DNA of 64,000 bases from DAISJD01 sp036821645. GTDB taxonomy: Bacteria; Pseudomonadota; Alphaproteobacteria; ATCC43930; CGMCC-115725. Below are positions 17,278 to 26,380 of this stretch, piece by piece. Numbering within the stretch: position 1 is the first letter of the stretch; every line of letters begins with the position of its first letter. The stretch spans positions 11,096-75,095 of the forward strand of contig DAISJD010000005.1 in NCBI GenBank assembly GCA_036821645.1. Reading direction: 5' to 3'. The translations under genes were made by a program, and so were the position numbers. Under the pieces are notes generated by a model. The model did not search any database, was not told the origin of the DNA, and saw nothing but the letters and a program-made list of their open reading frames with translations.

Positions 17278-17829
17278 CTAGGCGGCGGAAACCGTTGCCC
17301 GCGCCATCGGCTGTGCCGGTTGCGGGCGCACGCCGCGATCGACGATCTGGGTCCAAAATCGGTCGAGCCGGTTCAAGGTGACGATCGACTCCTTCATGGA
17401 CGGCACGTCGATCGTCGATTGGGCCAGACTGCCCACGTGACGATCGTGCATTTCATTCAATTTCCCGCATAATTCAAGCCCCTTGGGCGAGAGCCGCACG
17501 CGGATGGAGCGCCGGTCATGGGTTGAGCGTTCCTGAATGAGATAGCCGTTTTCAACCATCTTCTTGACGTTATACGACACGTTAGAGCCGAGATAACAAC
17601 CCCTTAGGGTCAGTTCGCCCACGGTCAGTTCCGCCGAACCGATATTGAAGAGGATCAGTCCCTGCACGTTATTGATGTCCTGAATGCCAAGACTATCAAG
17701 CTCTGTGCGGACCACTTCCAGAAACTGACGGTGCAGGCGCTCAACCAGCGCAATCATGCTGAGATACGACTCTTTCATGCCGGTGGTCCCGTTCTTTGTT
17801 GCGCGGGCGGTGCTGTGTTCTGCGCCCAT
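17278..17829 (-). CDS. LdtR-like MarR-family transcriptional regulator
   Basis: A winged-helix protein of 183 residues. The block ESYLSMIALVERLHRQFLEV, then DINNVQGLILFNIG, LTLRGCYLGSNVSYN (recognition helix) and HDRRSIRVRL (wing) closely resemble LdtR, an alphaproteobacterial MarR regulator linked to L,D-transpeptidase and osmotic tolerance. The frame opens at a TTG (17847); the ATG at 17829 follows GGATCC at acceptable spacing and is preferred. ATG 17778 is another option. A perfect CACTAG-G-CTAGTG palindrome lies about 80 bp upstream and may be its own operator. Target genes are not evident here. Confidence 0.85.
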   Translation of the reverse strand: MGAEHSTARATKNGTTGMKESYLSMIALVERLHRQFLEVVRTELDSLGIQDINNVQGLILFNIGSAELTVGELTLRGCYLGSNVSYNVKKMVENGYLIQERSTHDRRSIRVRLSPKGLELCGKLNEMHDRHVGSLAQSTIDVPSMKESIVTLNRLDRFWTQIVDRGVRPQPAQPMARATVSAA

Positions 17830-17907
17830 GCGCCAGGATCCAATCAATCGACAGGATAAGCACAGGCAGAATCAAGCACCGACCCGCGTTTTTTATGGAA
17901 AACGCCC

Positions 17908-17920
17908 CACTAGGCTAGTG
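17908..17920. promoter_or_regulatory. Candidate operator palindrome upstream of the LdtR-like gene
   Basis: CACTAGGCTAGTG is a perfect 6-1-6 palindrome between the LdtR-like gene and the mmsB stop. MarR regulators often bind such dyads at their own promoters. The assignment is by position only. Confidence 0.4.
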
Positions 17921-17953
17921 AAATGCCGTTAATTTTCGACTAAGTGAATCGAA

Positions 17954-18853
17954 TCAATTCCCGTCTTTTCCCGCTAAATACGGGAACATTGCAGAAAAAT
18001 CTTTTGCACCCGCACCACTTGTCGCCAAAAGTTGATAGAGTGCGGCTACATTGGCTCCAAGCGGGGTATTGGCCCCGGCACTTTGGGCCGCCTGCTGGGC
18101 CAGTTTCAGATCCTTCAACATCATGTCGACCGTGAAACCAGGCGCATAGCCCCGGTTGGCGGGTGAGGTCGGCACGGGCCCCGGAACCGGGCAATAGCTG
18201 GTGAGCGCCCAACATTGACCCGATGATTTCGCACTGACATCGAACAGTTTCTGCGGGTCGAGGCCCAGTTTTTCCGCAAGCGCAAACGCCTCGCAAACAG
18301 CCGTCATGGTAATACCCAATACCATGTTGTTGCAGATCTTCGCCGCCTGCCCGGCGCCAGGCGCCCCGCAATGAACGATCGTCTTGCCCATCGCCTCCAA
18401 CACAGGGCGCGCGCGCAGGACCGCCGCGTCCGATCCGCCGACCATGAAGGTCAAGGTCCCGGCGGCGGCACCGCCCGTGCCACCAGACACCGGTGCATCG
18501 ATCATGGCGAACCCGCGCGCCTCGGCATCGCGGGCAACGGCCCGGGCGGAATCCACGTCGATCGTCGAGCAATCGATGAACAATGCCCCAACCTTCGCCC
18601 CTTCGAACACCCCAGCGGCCTGCTGATAGACCGCCCGGACCAACGGTCCATTGGGCAACATGGTGATCACGATATCGGCGTCCCGGGCCGCCTCGGCCGC
18701 GTTGGTCGCCCCCCGACCGCCCGCAGCGGCAAAGGCCGCGACGGCAGCAACCGAAACGTCATACCCGGTGACGCAATGTCCCGCCTTCACGAGATTGTCC
18801 GCCATCGGGCGCCCCATATTGCCCAGTCCTAAAAACCCGATCTTCAATGCCAT
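17954..18853 (-). CDS. mmsB: 3-hydroxyisobutyrate dehydrogenase
   Basis: It oxidises 3-hydroxyisobutyrate to methylmalonate semialdehyde in valine breakdown. The 299-residue protein has the NAD-binding FLGLGNMGRPMADNL at the N-terminus, the substrate motif DAPVSGGTGGA and the catalytic lysine region GAGQAAKICNN. It is the last gene of the minus-strand valine cluster, downstream of the 3-hydroxyisobutyryl-CoA hydrolase that makes its substrate (59-bp gap). Length and motifs are standard. Confidence 0.95.
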   Translation of the reverse strand: MALKIGFLGLGNMGRPMADNLVKAGHCVTGYDVSVAAVAAFAAAGGRGATNAAEAARDADIVITMLPNGPLVRAVYQQAAGVFEGAKVGALFIDCSTIDVDSARAVARDAEARGFAMIDAPVSGGTGGAAAGTLTFMVGGSDAAVLRARPVLEAMGKTIVHCGAPGAGQAAKICNNMVLGITMTAVCEAFALAEKLGLDPQKLFDVSAKSSGQCWALTSYCPVPGPVPTSPANRGYAPGFTVDMMLKDLKLAQQAAQSAGANTPLGANVAALYQLLATSGAGAKDFSAMFPYLAGKDGN

Positions 18854-18912
18854 CCTCTTCCTCCACCGTTATTCTTCTGTTCTTCTACATGATTGTGAGA
18901 TGCCCGGACCCG

Positions 18913-20019
18913 TTAGGCTTTGTGCCATTCTTGCGCCGGATCGGCAAACGGCTGAAAGAACCCGTCGATGAAGGCGTCATCGACACCGGACACCGTCTGC
19001 GGCTGCCATTTCGGGGCATGATCCTTGTCGACCAGAATGGCCCGCACCCCTTCTGGAAAATCATGAGCCGCCGTCGCCCGCACCGCCAAGCGATATTCAA
19101 CTTTAAAAATCGTCTCAAGATCGAGGCCGCGCCCCTCGCGCAATTGCCGCAGGGTCAGTTTCAAACTGGTGGGCGAGGCCTTATGCAAGACCTTCGCCGC
19201 CTCGACCGCCCAGGGTTCCGGGGCCTGATCGAGAGCCGCCACGATCGTCTCGATCGTCGCACCGGCAAACAGCCGATTGATCCGGTCGAGACGATGGATA
19301 ACATCGATTTCCTGATCCGAGGGTTGATGGTGCAGCCCCAGAATGACGCCGACTTCGCGCGCATCCAACAGCGCAACCCCGGCAAGGGCCGCCACGAGAT
19401 CGGGAATACGGGCGGAGGCCACATGATGGGTTGCCATGCCGAGACCCAGCAAATCCGCCGCGCGAAGGCGCGTGCCGGTCAACCCCAAATAAAGCCCCAT
19501 CTCACCCGGCAAGGCGTTCAAAAACGCGGTGCCGCCGACATCGGGAAACAGACCCAGCATGGTTTCTGGCATCGCAACGACGGTGCGTTCCGTCGCCACA
19601 CGATGCGAAGCATGCAACCCAAGCCCACAGCCGCCGCCCATGGTAATGCCGTCCATGATCGCAATGACCGGCTTTGGGCACTGTGCAATCGCGTAATTCA
19701 CCCGATATTCATCGCCGAAAAACGCCCGCTTCACCCCATCGGCCGCCGCCCCCTGGGCAGTCCCGATCGCCCGCACGTCGCCACCCGCGCAAAAGGCCTT
19801 CTCGCTGGTCGACCGGATCAAAATGGCCCCCACGCCCGCATCCGCCACGAGATCGCGCATCGCCGTTCCCAATAGGCCGATCATCGGCAGAGACAGCGCA
19901 TTAAGGGCCTTGGGCCGGTTGAGTGTAATCACCCCCAACGACCCCATTTTTTCAATTAAGACTTCGGGCAAGACTTCCGGCGCCACCGTCGCGGCCGACT
20001 TGATCATCGCATCTGTCAT
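18913..20019 (-). CDS. 3-hydroxyisobutyryl-CoA hydrolase (enoyl-CoA hydratase/isomerase fold)
   Basis: A crotonase-fold protein of about 368 residues, longer than ordinary enoyl-CoA hydratases and of the length expected for 3-hydroxyisobutyryl-CoA hydrolase. AFCAGGDVRAIG and MDGITMGGGCGLGLH form the oxyanion hole, and ETMLGLFPDVGG holds the hydrolase-type glutamate and aspartate. The reaction frees 3-hydroxyisobutyrate from CoA in valine catabolism. The open frame extends to 20292, but tandem ATGs at 20022 and 20019 follow AGGA and precede the recognisable protein; 20019 has better spacing. It lies between the acyl-CoA dehydrogenase and mmsB. Confidence 0.92.
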   Translation of the reverse strand: MTDAMIKSAATVAPEVLPEVLIEKMGSLGVITLNRPKALNALSLPMIGLLGTAMRDLVADAGVGAILIRSTSEKAFCAGGDVRAIGTAQGAAADGVKRAFFGDEYRVNYAIAQCPKPVIAIMDGITMGGGCGLGLHASHRVATERTVVAMPETMLGLFPDVGGTAFLNALPGEMGLYLGLTGTRLRAADLLGLGMATHHVASARIPDLVAALAGVALLDAREVGVILGLHHQPSDQEIDVIHRLDRINRLFAGATIETIVAALDQAPEPWAVEAAKVLHKASPTSLKLTLRQLREGRGLDLETIFKVEYRLAVRATAAHDFPEGVRAILVDKDHAPKWQPQTVSGVDDAFIDGFFQPFADPAQEWHKA

Positions 20020-20096
20020 CATCGATCCTATACGGAAAATTAAAAGCTCGCTTATAATAAGCGCGAATATTATGTGGGTATTAAGCGCGCGAAACC

Positions 20097-21233
20097 CTAT
20101 TCCAAAAGACGCCGGGCGATAATGAGACGCATCACCTCGTTGGTGCCTTCCAGAATCCGATGGACGCGCAGATCGCGCAGATAGCGTTCGACCGGATAAT
20201 CCATCGTGTAACCATAGCCGCCATGCAGCTGCAAGGCTTCGTCGCAAATCTTGAAACAGACATCGGTCGCATAGCGTTTCGCCATCGCACACCGCCCCGA
20301 GGCCTCAGGCGATTTTGCATCGAGGGCGGTCGCGGCACGATGGACCAAGAGACGAGCCGCCTCCAATTCCGTCGCCATATCGGCCAATCGGAATTGCAGG
20401 GCTTGAAAATCCGCGAGACGTTTGCCGAATTGCTTGCGTTCCTTGGTATAGGCGATCGCCGCCTCGAGGCAGGCCCTGGCCCCACCGAGCGAACAGGCGG
20501 CAATATTGATGCGACCGCCATCGAGCCCCATCATCGCGATCTTGAAGCCGTCGCCTTCGGCACCGAGACGCTGATCGACCGGGACCCGGCAATTCTCGAA
20601 AATCACCTGACAGGTCGGTTGACTGTGCCAACCCAGTTTGCGTTCCTGCTTGCCGAAGCTCAGACCCGGCGTGTTCTTGTCCACCAATACGCAGGAGATG
20701 CCGGCAGCCCCAGGCCCGCCCGTGCGCACCATCACGGCATAAAGATCCGTCGCCCCGCCGCCGGAAATGAAGGCTTTCGATCCGTTCAGGACATAATGGT
20801 CGCCGTCGCGGACCGCCTTCGTCGAAAGCGACGCCGCATCGGACCCGGATCCGGGCTCCGTCAGGCAATAACTGGCCAAGACGTCCATGGTCATCAAGCT
20901 GGGCAGGAACCGCGCGCGTTGGGCGTCGGTGCCGAACCGATCGATCATCCAACTGACCATGTTATGGATCGACACATAGGCGGCGGTGGATGGGTCGGCC
21001 GCGGACAATTCCTCGAAAATCAACGCTGCATCCAACCGGGTAAGCCCCGAGCCGCCATAATCCTCGCCGACATAGATCCCGGCAAAACCAAGTGCCGCCG
21101 CCGCTCTTAGGGTCTCGACCGGGAAAAAATGCGTCTCGTCCCAGCGGGCAGCATGGGGCAAGAGATCGTTCTGGGCAAAATGGCGCGCGGTCTCCTGAAA
21201 GGCCGCCTGATCTTCCGTCAGGGCGAAATCCAT
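20097..21233 (-). CDS. Acyl-CoA dehydrogenase, probably isobutyryl-CoA dehydrogenase
   Basis: An FAD flavoenzyme of 378 residues. The conserved blocks are YCLTEPGSGSDAASL (FAD/substrate contact), QLHGGYGYTMDYP and RILEGTNEVMR, whose glutamate is the usual catalytic base near the C-terminus. ACAD8-type enzymes turn isobutyryl-CoA into methacrylyl-CoA. The neighbours, a 3-hydroxyisobutyryl-CoA hydrolase and mmsB, support that substrate; the methacrylyl-CoA hydratase itself is not in the window. The ATG at 21233 follows a strong GGAGGA, so the longer frame to 21278 is not used. Confidence 0.93.
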   Translation of the reverse strand: MDFALTEDQAAFQETARHFAQNDLLPHAARWDETHFFPVETLRAAAALGFAGIYVGEDYGGSGLTRLDAALIFEELSAADPSTAAYVSIHNMVSWMIDRFGTDAQRARFLPSLMTMDVLASYCLTEPGSGSDAASLSTKAVRDGDHYVLNGSKAFISGGGATDLYAVMVRTGGPGAAGISCVLVDKNTPGLSFGKQERKLGWHSQPTCQVIFENCRVPVDQRLGAEGDGFKIAMMGLDGGRINIAACSLGGARACLEAAIAYTKERKQFGKRLADFQALQFRLADMATELEAARLLVHRAATALDAKSPEASGRCAMAKRYATDVCFKICDEALQLHGGYGYTMDYPVERYLRDLRVHRILEGTNEVMRLIIARRLLE

Positions 21234-21308
21234 GAGAAGGGTTCCTCCGATTGATGATTGCGGGGTCGAAAGGCACACGCCCCGACCCCGAACAAGATGA
21301 TATGAGGA

Positions 21309-22355
21309 TTATGCGAGCCTGCCGACAAAGGATAGAACAATATGCGTGGTCCAGGGGACATTGGTGCCCCGACCGTGAAACCCCACATGCCCGCCCCCTT
21401 TCGGTAAGATCGCGTGCACCGCAGAAAGCCGATCCCACGGGATCGCCCGATAGGCCGCAAAGGGGATCCAGGGATCGTTCTGGGCATGCACCACGAGAGT
21501 CGGCACGCGGATGCCGCCCAGAACCGGACCGCACGAAGCCTTGGCGTAATAATCTTGCGCCCCGGCAAAGCCATAGCGGGGTGCGATGAAGCGATCGTCG
21601 AATTCGACGATCGTGCGGGCTTGAAGAATGGCCGCCCGTTCCCCCCGTTCCAAAACCGCACCCGGTGCCGTCGCTTCCTGCTGCATTGCGTGCAGCATGG
21701 ACCGGTGATAGATCCGGTTGCGCGGTCGCAACAGGCACGCGGCGGCAGCGGCAAGATCGAGCGGCGGCGAAATCGCCACGGCGCCGCGCACGGCCCCCGT
21801 CTGCTGTCCGCGCTCGCCCATGAACCGAATCGAGAGGTTCGCCCCTAAGGAAAACCCGACCAGCACGATCCCGGCCCGCACGAGGTCGCCCGGCACCCCA
21901 GAAAGGGCCGCCGCCAAATCATCCGTGCGCGCCGCATGGTAATGGCCGCAAGAGGTCGCCCGGGATGGCCCCGCCCCGCGCAGATTGAGACGCAACACCG
22001 AATAACCCGCATCACAGAGCGTGCGGGCCATCAACATCACGCAGTGGCTCGTCTCGGATCCGGTCAAGCCGTGGATCAACACGATCAAGGGGCGGGACGG
22101 ATCGCCGTCGCCGCGATCCAACCGGGCGGACAGGGCATCCCCACCGTCAAGCGGCAGGCAGAACCGTTCTCCCGTTCCCGGCAGATCCGTGATGGATCGC
22201 GCCAAAACCGTATTGCGCAGCGTCTGAAGATCGCCCCCGATCCAAGGCAGGCGTTCGCGAAAGGGCAGCACCCGCAAACCAGACCACAGGGCACCAGCCG
22301 ATCCCCGATCCGAGATCGGTTCAGGGGGGATGTCCCCTGAACCGCACGCGCTCAT
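21309..22355 (-). CDS. YheT-family alpha/beta hydrolase
   Basis: About 348 residues. The N-terminal WIGGDLQTLR resembles the WGxHxQT-type block of YheT hydrolases. HGLTGSETSH carries the oxyanion hole and GFSLGANLSIRF the nucleophile serine. C-terminal NDPWIP and the histidine of GGGHVGF complete the triad. Members are carboxylesterase-like with poorly known substrates. The long frame to 22556 is open by chance; the ATG at 22355 overlaps the previous stop as ATGA. It is followed after 75 bp by the acyl-CoA dehydrogenase. Confidence 0.88.
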   Translation of the reverse strand: MSACGSGDIPPEPISDRGSAGALWSGLRVLPFRERLPWIGGDLQTLRNTVLARSITDLPGTGERFCLPLDGGDALSARLDRGDGDPSRPLIVLIHGLTGSETSHCVMLMARTLCDAGYSVLRLNLRGAGPSRATSCGHYHAARTDDLAAALSGVPGDLVRAGIVLVGFSLGANLSIRFMGERGQQTGAVRGAVAISPPLDLAAAAACLLRPRNRIYHRSMLHAMQQEATAPGAVLERGERAAILQARTIVEFDDRFIAPRYGFAGAQDYYAKASCGPVLGGIRVPTLVVHAQNDPWIPFAAYRAIPWDRLSAVHAILPKGGGHVGFHGRGTNVPWTTHIVLSFVGRLA

Positions 22356-23224
22356 GGTGCCGCCAGGAAATCGGCAATCGCGGCGATTTGATCCGCCGCC
22401 ATCAAGGCCGGGGCATGTCCGGCGTCGGGCACGGTGACGAGGGTCGCTTTCGGCCCGCGCCGCGTCATTTCTTGCGCCGTCTCGGCCAAGAGAAGATCGG
22501 AATGCGCCCCCCGGATCACCAACACGGGGCAGGTAATCCGGTCCCAGAACGACCACAGATCGATATCGGTCAATTCCTTGCCGACAAACGCATCCCCGAT
22601 CGCCGGATCATAGCCGAGCCCAACCTTGCCGTCGGGCAGAACCCGGCCGCCATGGCGGGCCATGTGCTGCCAATCGGCGTCGCTCAAAGCGCCGAACGGC
22701 GCGTGGACGGCCCGGAAATAGGCTTCGAGTTCGCTTTCATCGGCAAAGACCGGATCGCGGCCGACATAAGCGGCAATCCGGTTCAGGGACGCCACCGGGA
22801 TGAACGGTCCGACATCGTTTAGAACCATACGGCGGATCGGCGAATTTTTTTGCGCCGCCAACATCATGCCGATGATCCCGCCCATGGAGGTGCCGACATA
22901 ATCGACCGTCTCGACGCCCCGTGCGGCCCGCTCACAGGCGATGAGACAGGCGACATCCGCGATATAGGTCGGATAGCCGTAATCGGCCTTATGCTCCAAC
23001 CAGGGGCTGGCCCCGCGTCCAGGCATATCGGCAGCCAAAACGGGGCCGCCCCGTGCAGAGAGATGCGCTGCCAGCCGGTCGAAATCATGGCTGTTGCGGG
23101 TTAAGCCATGAACGCAAATCGTGGGCCGTCCCGTCGGCACCGATCCGGGCCAGCGCTGATAGGCCATCGGATGAAACCCGTGCGCCCCCAGGCAAAGGAT
23201 CTGTTCCATAGAATACGACATCAT
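22352..23224 (-). CDS. Alpha/beta hydrolase
   Basis: A 290-residue alpha/beta hydrolase. CVHGLTRNSHDF is the oxyanion loop, GTSMGGIIGM holds the nucleophile serine, RGAHSDLL contains the acid region, and DAGHAP the catalytic histidine. The substrate is unknown; such proteins are often annotated as esterases. It begins at ATG 23224 with AGGGAA six bases upstream and is the first gene of the minus-strand cluster, overlapping the YheT-like gene by 4 bp. Confidence 0.88.
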   Translation of the reverse strand: MMSYSMEQILCLGAHGFHPMAYQRWPGSVPTGRPTICVHGLTRNSHDFDRLAAHLSARGGPVLAADMPGRGASPWLEHKADYGYPTYIADVACLIACERAARGVETVDYVGTSMGGIIGMMLAAQKNSPIRRMVLNDVGPFIPVASLNRIAAYVGRDPVFADESELEAYFRAVHAPFGALSDADWQHMARHGGRVLPDGKVGLGYDPAIGDAFVGKELTDIDLWSFWDRITCPVLVIRGAHSDLLLAETAQEMTRRGPKATLVTVPDAGHAPALMAADQIAAIADFLAAP

Positions 23225-23458
23225 AAAATTCCCTAGAAAACGACATGACCGCGACGCGGTGCCTGCCCTTGATCCGGCGTTCAGATCCTGACGCCTATCC
23301 CATCGGTGTCAAGTCTCGACACGCTAAAACAGGGCCCCCAGGACCAATCCAGGCTCTCCATGGCTGTTGCCGTCGCATTGCAGCATACGCTATGTCCTTC
23401 TGACCCCAAGCGGGAGATCTGACCGACTTCTTCCTGTCTTGCTGCTGGAGACTGAGCG

Positions 23459-24625
23459 ATGCATCGTAACGGCCCACTCAAAGATATTCTCGTCATCGAC
23501 CTGTCCCGGATTCTGGCAGGCCCCTATGCAACCATGCTGCTGGCTGAATTGGGGGCGCGCGTGATCAAGGTCGAAACCCCCGGTACGGGGGATGATGCAA
23601 GAGCCTATGGCCCCTTCGTCAACGGGCAATCGGCCTATTTCAGTTCGATCAATCGCGGCAAGGAATCCATCGCACTCGATCTGAAGAAACCCGAGGATCG
23701 GGCGATTCTCGATGCGCTTTTGGCCAAGGCCGATCTGGTGGTGGAAAATTTCCGCCCCGGCACCATGGAAAAACTGGGTTATGGCTGGGACGTGCTGCAC
23801 GCGAAATATCCGCGCCTGATCTATGCCGCCGCCTCCGGGTTCGGCCATACAGGCCCCTACCGCGAATATCCCGCCTATGACATGGTCGTCCAAGGGGTGG
23901 GCGGCATCATGAGCATCAACGGTCATCCGGGTCAATTGCCCGCCCGTGTCGGCATTTCGATCGGCGATGTCGGGGCCGGGCTCTATACGTCGGTTGCGAT
24001 CAACGCCGCCCTCTATCACCGTGCCATGACGGGGGAGGCCACCAAGATCGATATCGGCATGCTCGATTGCCAGATCGCGTTGCTGGAAAATGCCGTGGTG
24101 CGCTACACATCGACAGGGCAGGTGCCGGGCCCGCTCGGCGTGCGTCACCCATCCATCACCCCGTTTCAGGCACTCGCAACCGCCGACGGTCAATTGATCA
24201 TCGCAGCCGGCAACGATTCCCTGTTCGTGAAACTGGTGAAGGCCCTCGGTCTTGCCCATCTGGCCGAGGATCCGCGTTTTATCACCAACGACTTGCGTGG
24301 TCAGAATATTGGCGAACTGGTCGCCCTCCTCGAAGCGGTGCTGACGACCGAGCCGCGCGCCCATTGGGTGGCGCATCTCGATGCGGCGGGGATCCCCTGC
24401 GGCCCGATCAACAGCATCGATCAGGCTCTGGACCATCCGCAAGTGGCGGCCAGAAACATGGTGGTCACGATCGACGACCCCGTCATGGGAAGCTTGCGCG
24501 TCTCGGGCAATCCCTTGAAGATCAGCGGATTCGACGATCCGCCCACCCGGTCCCCCGCCCCGGCTCTCGACGGCGATCGGGCCCGGATCTTAGCAGAATT
24601 CGGGGCGGAACTCGGGCGCGCCTGA
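23459..24625 (+). CDS. CaiB/BaiF-family CoA-transferase
   Basis: A family III CoA-transferase of 388 residues. It opens with ILVIDLSRILAGPYATMLLA, then carries NRGKESIALDLK, VENFRPGTMEKLG and YPAYDMVVQGVGG, in which the aspartate is the residue that forms the acyl-aspartyl intermediate in formyl-CoA transferase. These enzymes move CoA between carboxylic acids; the acids cannot be predicted. GGAG lies 9 bases before the ATG. It is divergent from the hydrolase/valine cluster, with 234 bp between them, and 141 bp ahead of an aldehyde dehydrogenase. Confidence 0.92.
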   Translation: MHRNGPLKDILVIDLSRILAGPYATMLLAELGARVIKVETPGTGDDARAYGPFVNGQSAYFSSINRGKESIALDLKKPEDRAILDALLAKADLVVENFRPGTMEKLGYGWDVLHAKYPRLIYAAASGFGHTGPYREYPAYDMVVQGVGGIMSINGHPGQLPARVGISIGDVGAGLYTSVAINAALYHRAMTGEATKIDIGMLDCQIALLENAVVRYTSTGQVPGPLGVRHPSITPFQALATADGQLIIAAGNDSLFVKLVKALGLAHLAEDPRFITNDLRGQNIGELVALLEAVLTTEPRAHWVAHLDAAGIPCGPINSIDQALDHPQVAARNMVVTIDDPVMGSLRVSGNPLKISGFDDPPTRSPAPALDGDRARILAEFGAELGRA

Positions 24626-24766
24626 CCCGTCCTTGCGCGCCTTGGGCGATCGGGTGGGACCGGCCGTCGGTCTTTCCCGATCCGATCGGGCGCGCTATCG
24701 TTTGAGCGCCCGCCATTTTTTGTCCCCGTCCTTATTCCCCGTCGTTATTCCTACAAGGATGCCGTT

Positions 24767-26263
24767 ATGAGCGCCTCTGCATTGACCCCGGTTCTCGCCC
24801 CCCACGCCCTTGCCAAGAACTTATCGAACGCACTGTTGATCGACGGCGTCCTCTGCCCCGCTGCGGGCGGGCGCACCTTCCCGATCGTGAACCCGGCGAC
24901 CGGCGTTGAAATCGCACAGGCCGCCGACGGCGACGCCACCGATGTCGATCGCGCCGTCAAGGCCGCCGTAACGGCGCAAAAAGCCTGGGCCAAGATCCAT
25001 CCGCGCGAACGGGGTCGCCTCGTCGCCGAATGCGGGCGTAAATTGAACGAGCATAGCGAAGAAATCGCGCGCCTCGTCGCCCTTGAAACCGGTAAGGCGC
25101 TGCGGACCGAAAGCCGGGTCGAGGCCGGGGTTTTGGCCGACGCGTTCACGTTCTTCGGCGGGCTCGGCGGTGAGATCAAGGGCGAAAGCGTGCCGTTCAA
25201 GACCGATTCCTTCACCTTTACCCTGCGCGAACCGCTGGGCGTGGTGGGAGCGATCATTCCGTGGAACGTGCCGTTGATGCTGATGGCGCTTAAAATTGCA
25301 CCCGCCATGGTGGCCGGCAATACGGTCGTGGTGAAGTCCGCCGAAGAAGCGCCCTTTGCTGTCCTGCGCGCCTGCCAGATCATGAATACGATTCTGCCGC
25401 CGGGCGTGCTCAACATCATCTCCGGCGACGGGCCGGGGGCCGGGGCACCGCTCGTCGCCCATCCGCATGTCAAGAAAGTCACCTTCACCGGTTCGGTCGA
25501 AACCGGGCGGATCGTCTACCGCACGGCGGCTGAAAAACTGATCCCCGTCACCCTTGAACTGGGCGGCAAAAGCCCGATGATCGTCATGGGCGATGCCGAT
25601 CTCGACCGGGCGGTGGCCGGGGCCATCACGGGCATGCGCTTTACCCGTCAGGGGCAAAGCTGTACCGCCGCCTCGCGCATTTTCGTGCACCGCTCGCTCC
25701 ACGATGCCTTCCTCGCCAAACTGAAGGCGGCGGTCGATGCCATGGTGATGGGCGACCCGCTCGACGAGAAGACCGATATCGGCACCATCATCTCGACCGA
25801 ACAATTCACCAAGGTGAACCGCTATATCGCCCTTGGCGAATCCGAAGGCGGCACGGCCCATCGCTGCTCGGCCCTGCCGACCGATCCCGCCCTTGCCAAG
25901 GGATTCTATGTTCGTCCGGTGATTTTCACCGGGCTTACCAATGATGCACGGGTTTGCCGCGAAGAAATTTTCGGCCCCGTGACGGCCCTCATCGCCTTCG
26001 ACGATTACGAAGCCGTGATCGCAGCCGCGAACGACACGGAATACGGTCTTGCCGCCACGATCTGGACCCGCGACCTCAAGACCGCGCTCGATGCCGCCCA
26101 ACGGCTTGAAACCGGCGTGGTCCAGGTCAATCAGAACATGGTGGTGCAACCCAACATGTCCTATGGCGGCGTGAAGACGTCCGGTCTCGGTAAAGAAGCG
26201 ACCTTGGAATCGATGCTGGAACATTTCACCCATAAGAAGACGATCATCCTCAATATGGGTTAA
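24767..26263 (+). CDS. NAD(P)-dependent aldehyde dehydrogenase
   Basis: A 498-residue aldehyde dehydrogenase superfamily enzyme. IIPWNVPLM is the Rossmann entry block, LELGGKSPMIV carries the general-base glutamate, and FTRQGQSCTAA holds the catalytic cysteine. It oxidises an unknown aldehyde to its acid. AAGGA precedes the ATG. It follows the CoA-transferase on the same strand, and the 3' end runs into a strong 18-bp hairpin (26273-26313), probably the transcript end. Confidence 0.95.
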   Translation: MSASALTPVLAPHALAKNLSNALLIDGVLCPAAGGRTFPIVNPATGVEIAQAADGDATDVDRAVKAAVTAQKAWAKIHPRERGRLVAECGRKLNEHSEEIARLVALETGKALRTESRVEAGVLADAFTFFGGLGGEIKGESVPFKTDSFTFTLREPLGVVGAIIPWNVPLMLMALKIAPAMVAGNTVVVKSAEEAPFAVLRACQIMNTILPPGVLNIISGDGPGAGAPLVAHPHVKKVTFTGSVETGRIVYRTAAEKLIPVTLELGGKSPMIVMGDADLDRAVAGAITGMRFTRQGQSCTAASRIFVHRSLHDAFLAKLKAAVDAMVMGDPLDEKTDIGTIISTEQFTKVNRYIALGESEGGTAHRCSALPTDPALAKGFYVRPVIFTGLTNDARVCREEIFGPVTALIAFDDYEAVIAAANDTEYGLAATIWTRDLKTALDAAQRLETGVVQVNQNMVVQPNMSYGGVKTSGLGKEATLESMLEHFTHKKTIILNMG

Positions 26264-26272
26264 GGTTCCGCT

Positions 26273-26313
26273 GGGCCTCGTGCCGGTCTTGAGACAAGAT
26301 CGGCACGAGGCCC
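26273..26313. terminator. Strong hairpin after the aldehyde dehydrogenase gene
   Basis: GGGCCTCGTGCCG pairs with CGGCACGAGGCCC; one wobble and four further pairs bring the stem to about 18 bp around a GAGAC loop. No U-tract follows, so it may be a stability or Rho-linked element rather than a classical terminator. Confidence 0.6.
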
Positions 26314-26380
26314 AAACCGGACCCAAGCCCGCCCCTGATCGCCGCAAACCTCCGATCGCCGCAAACAAGGAGCATCGTCT

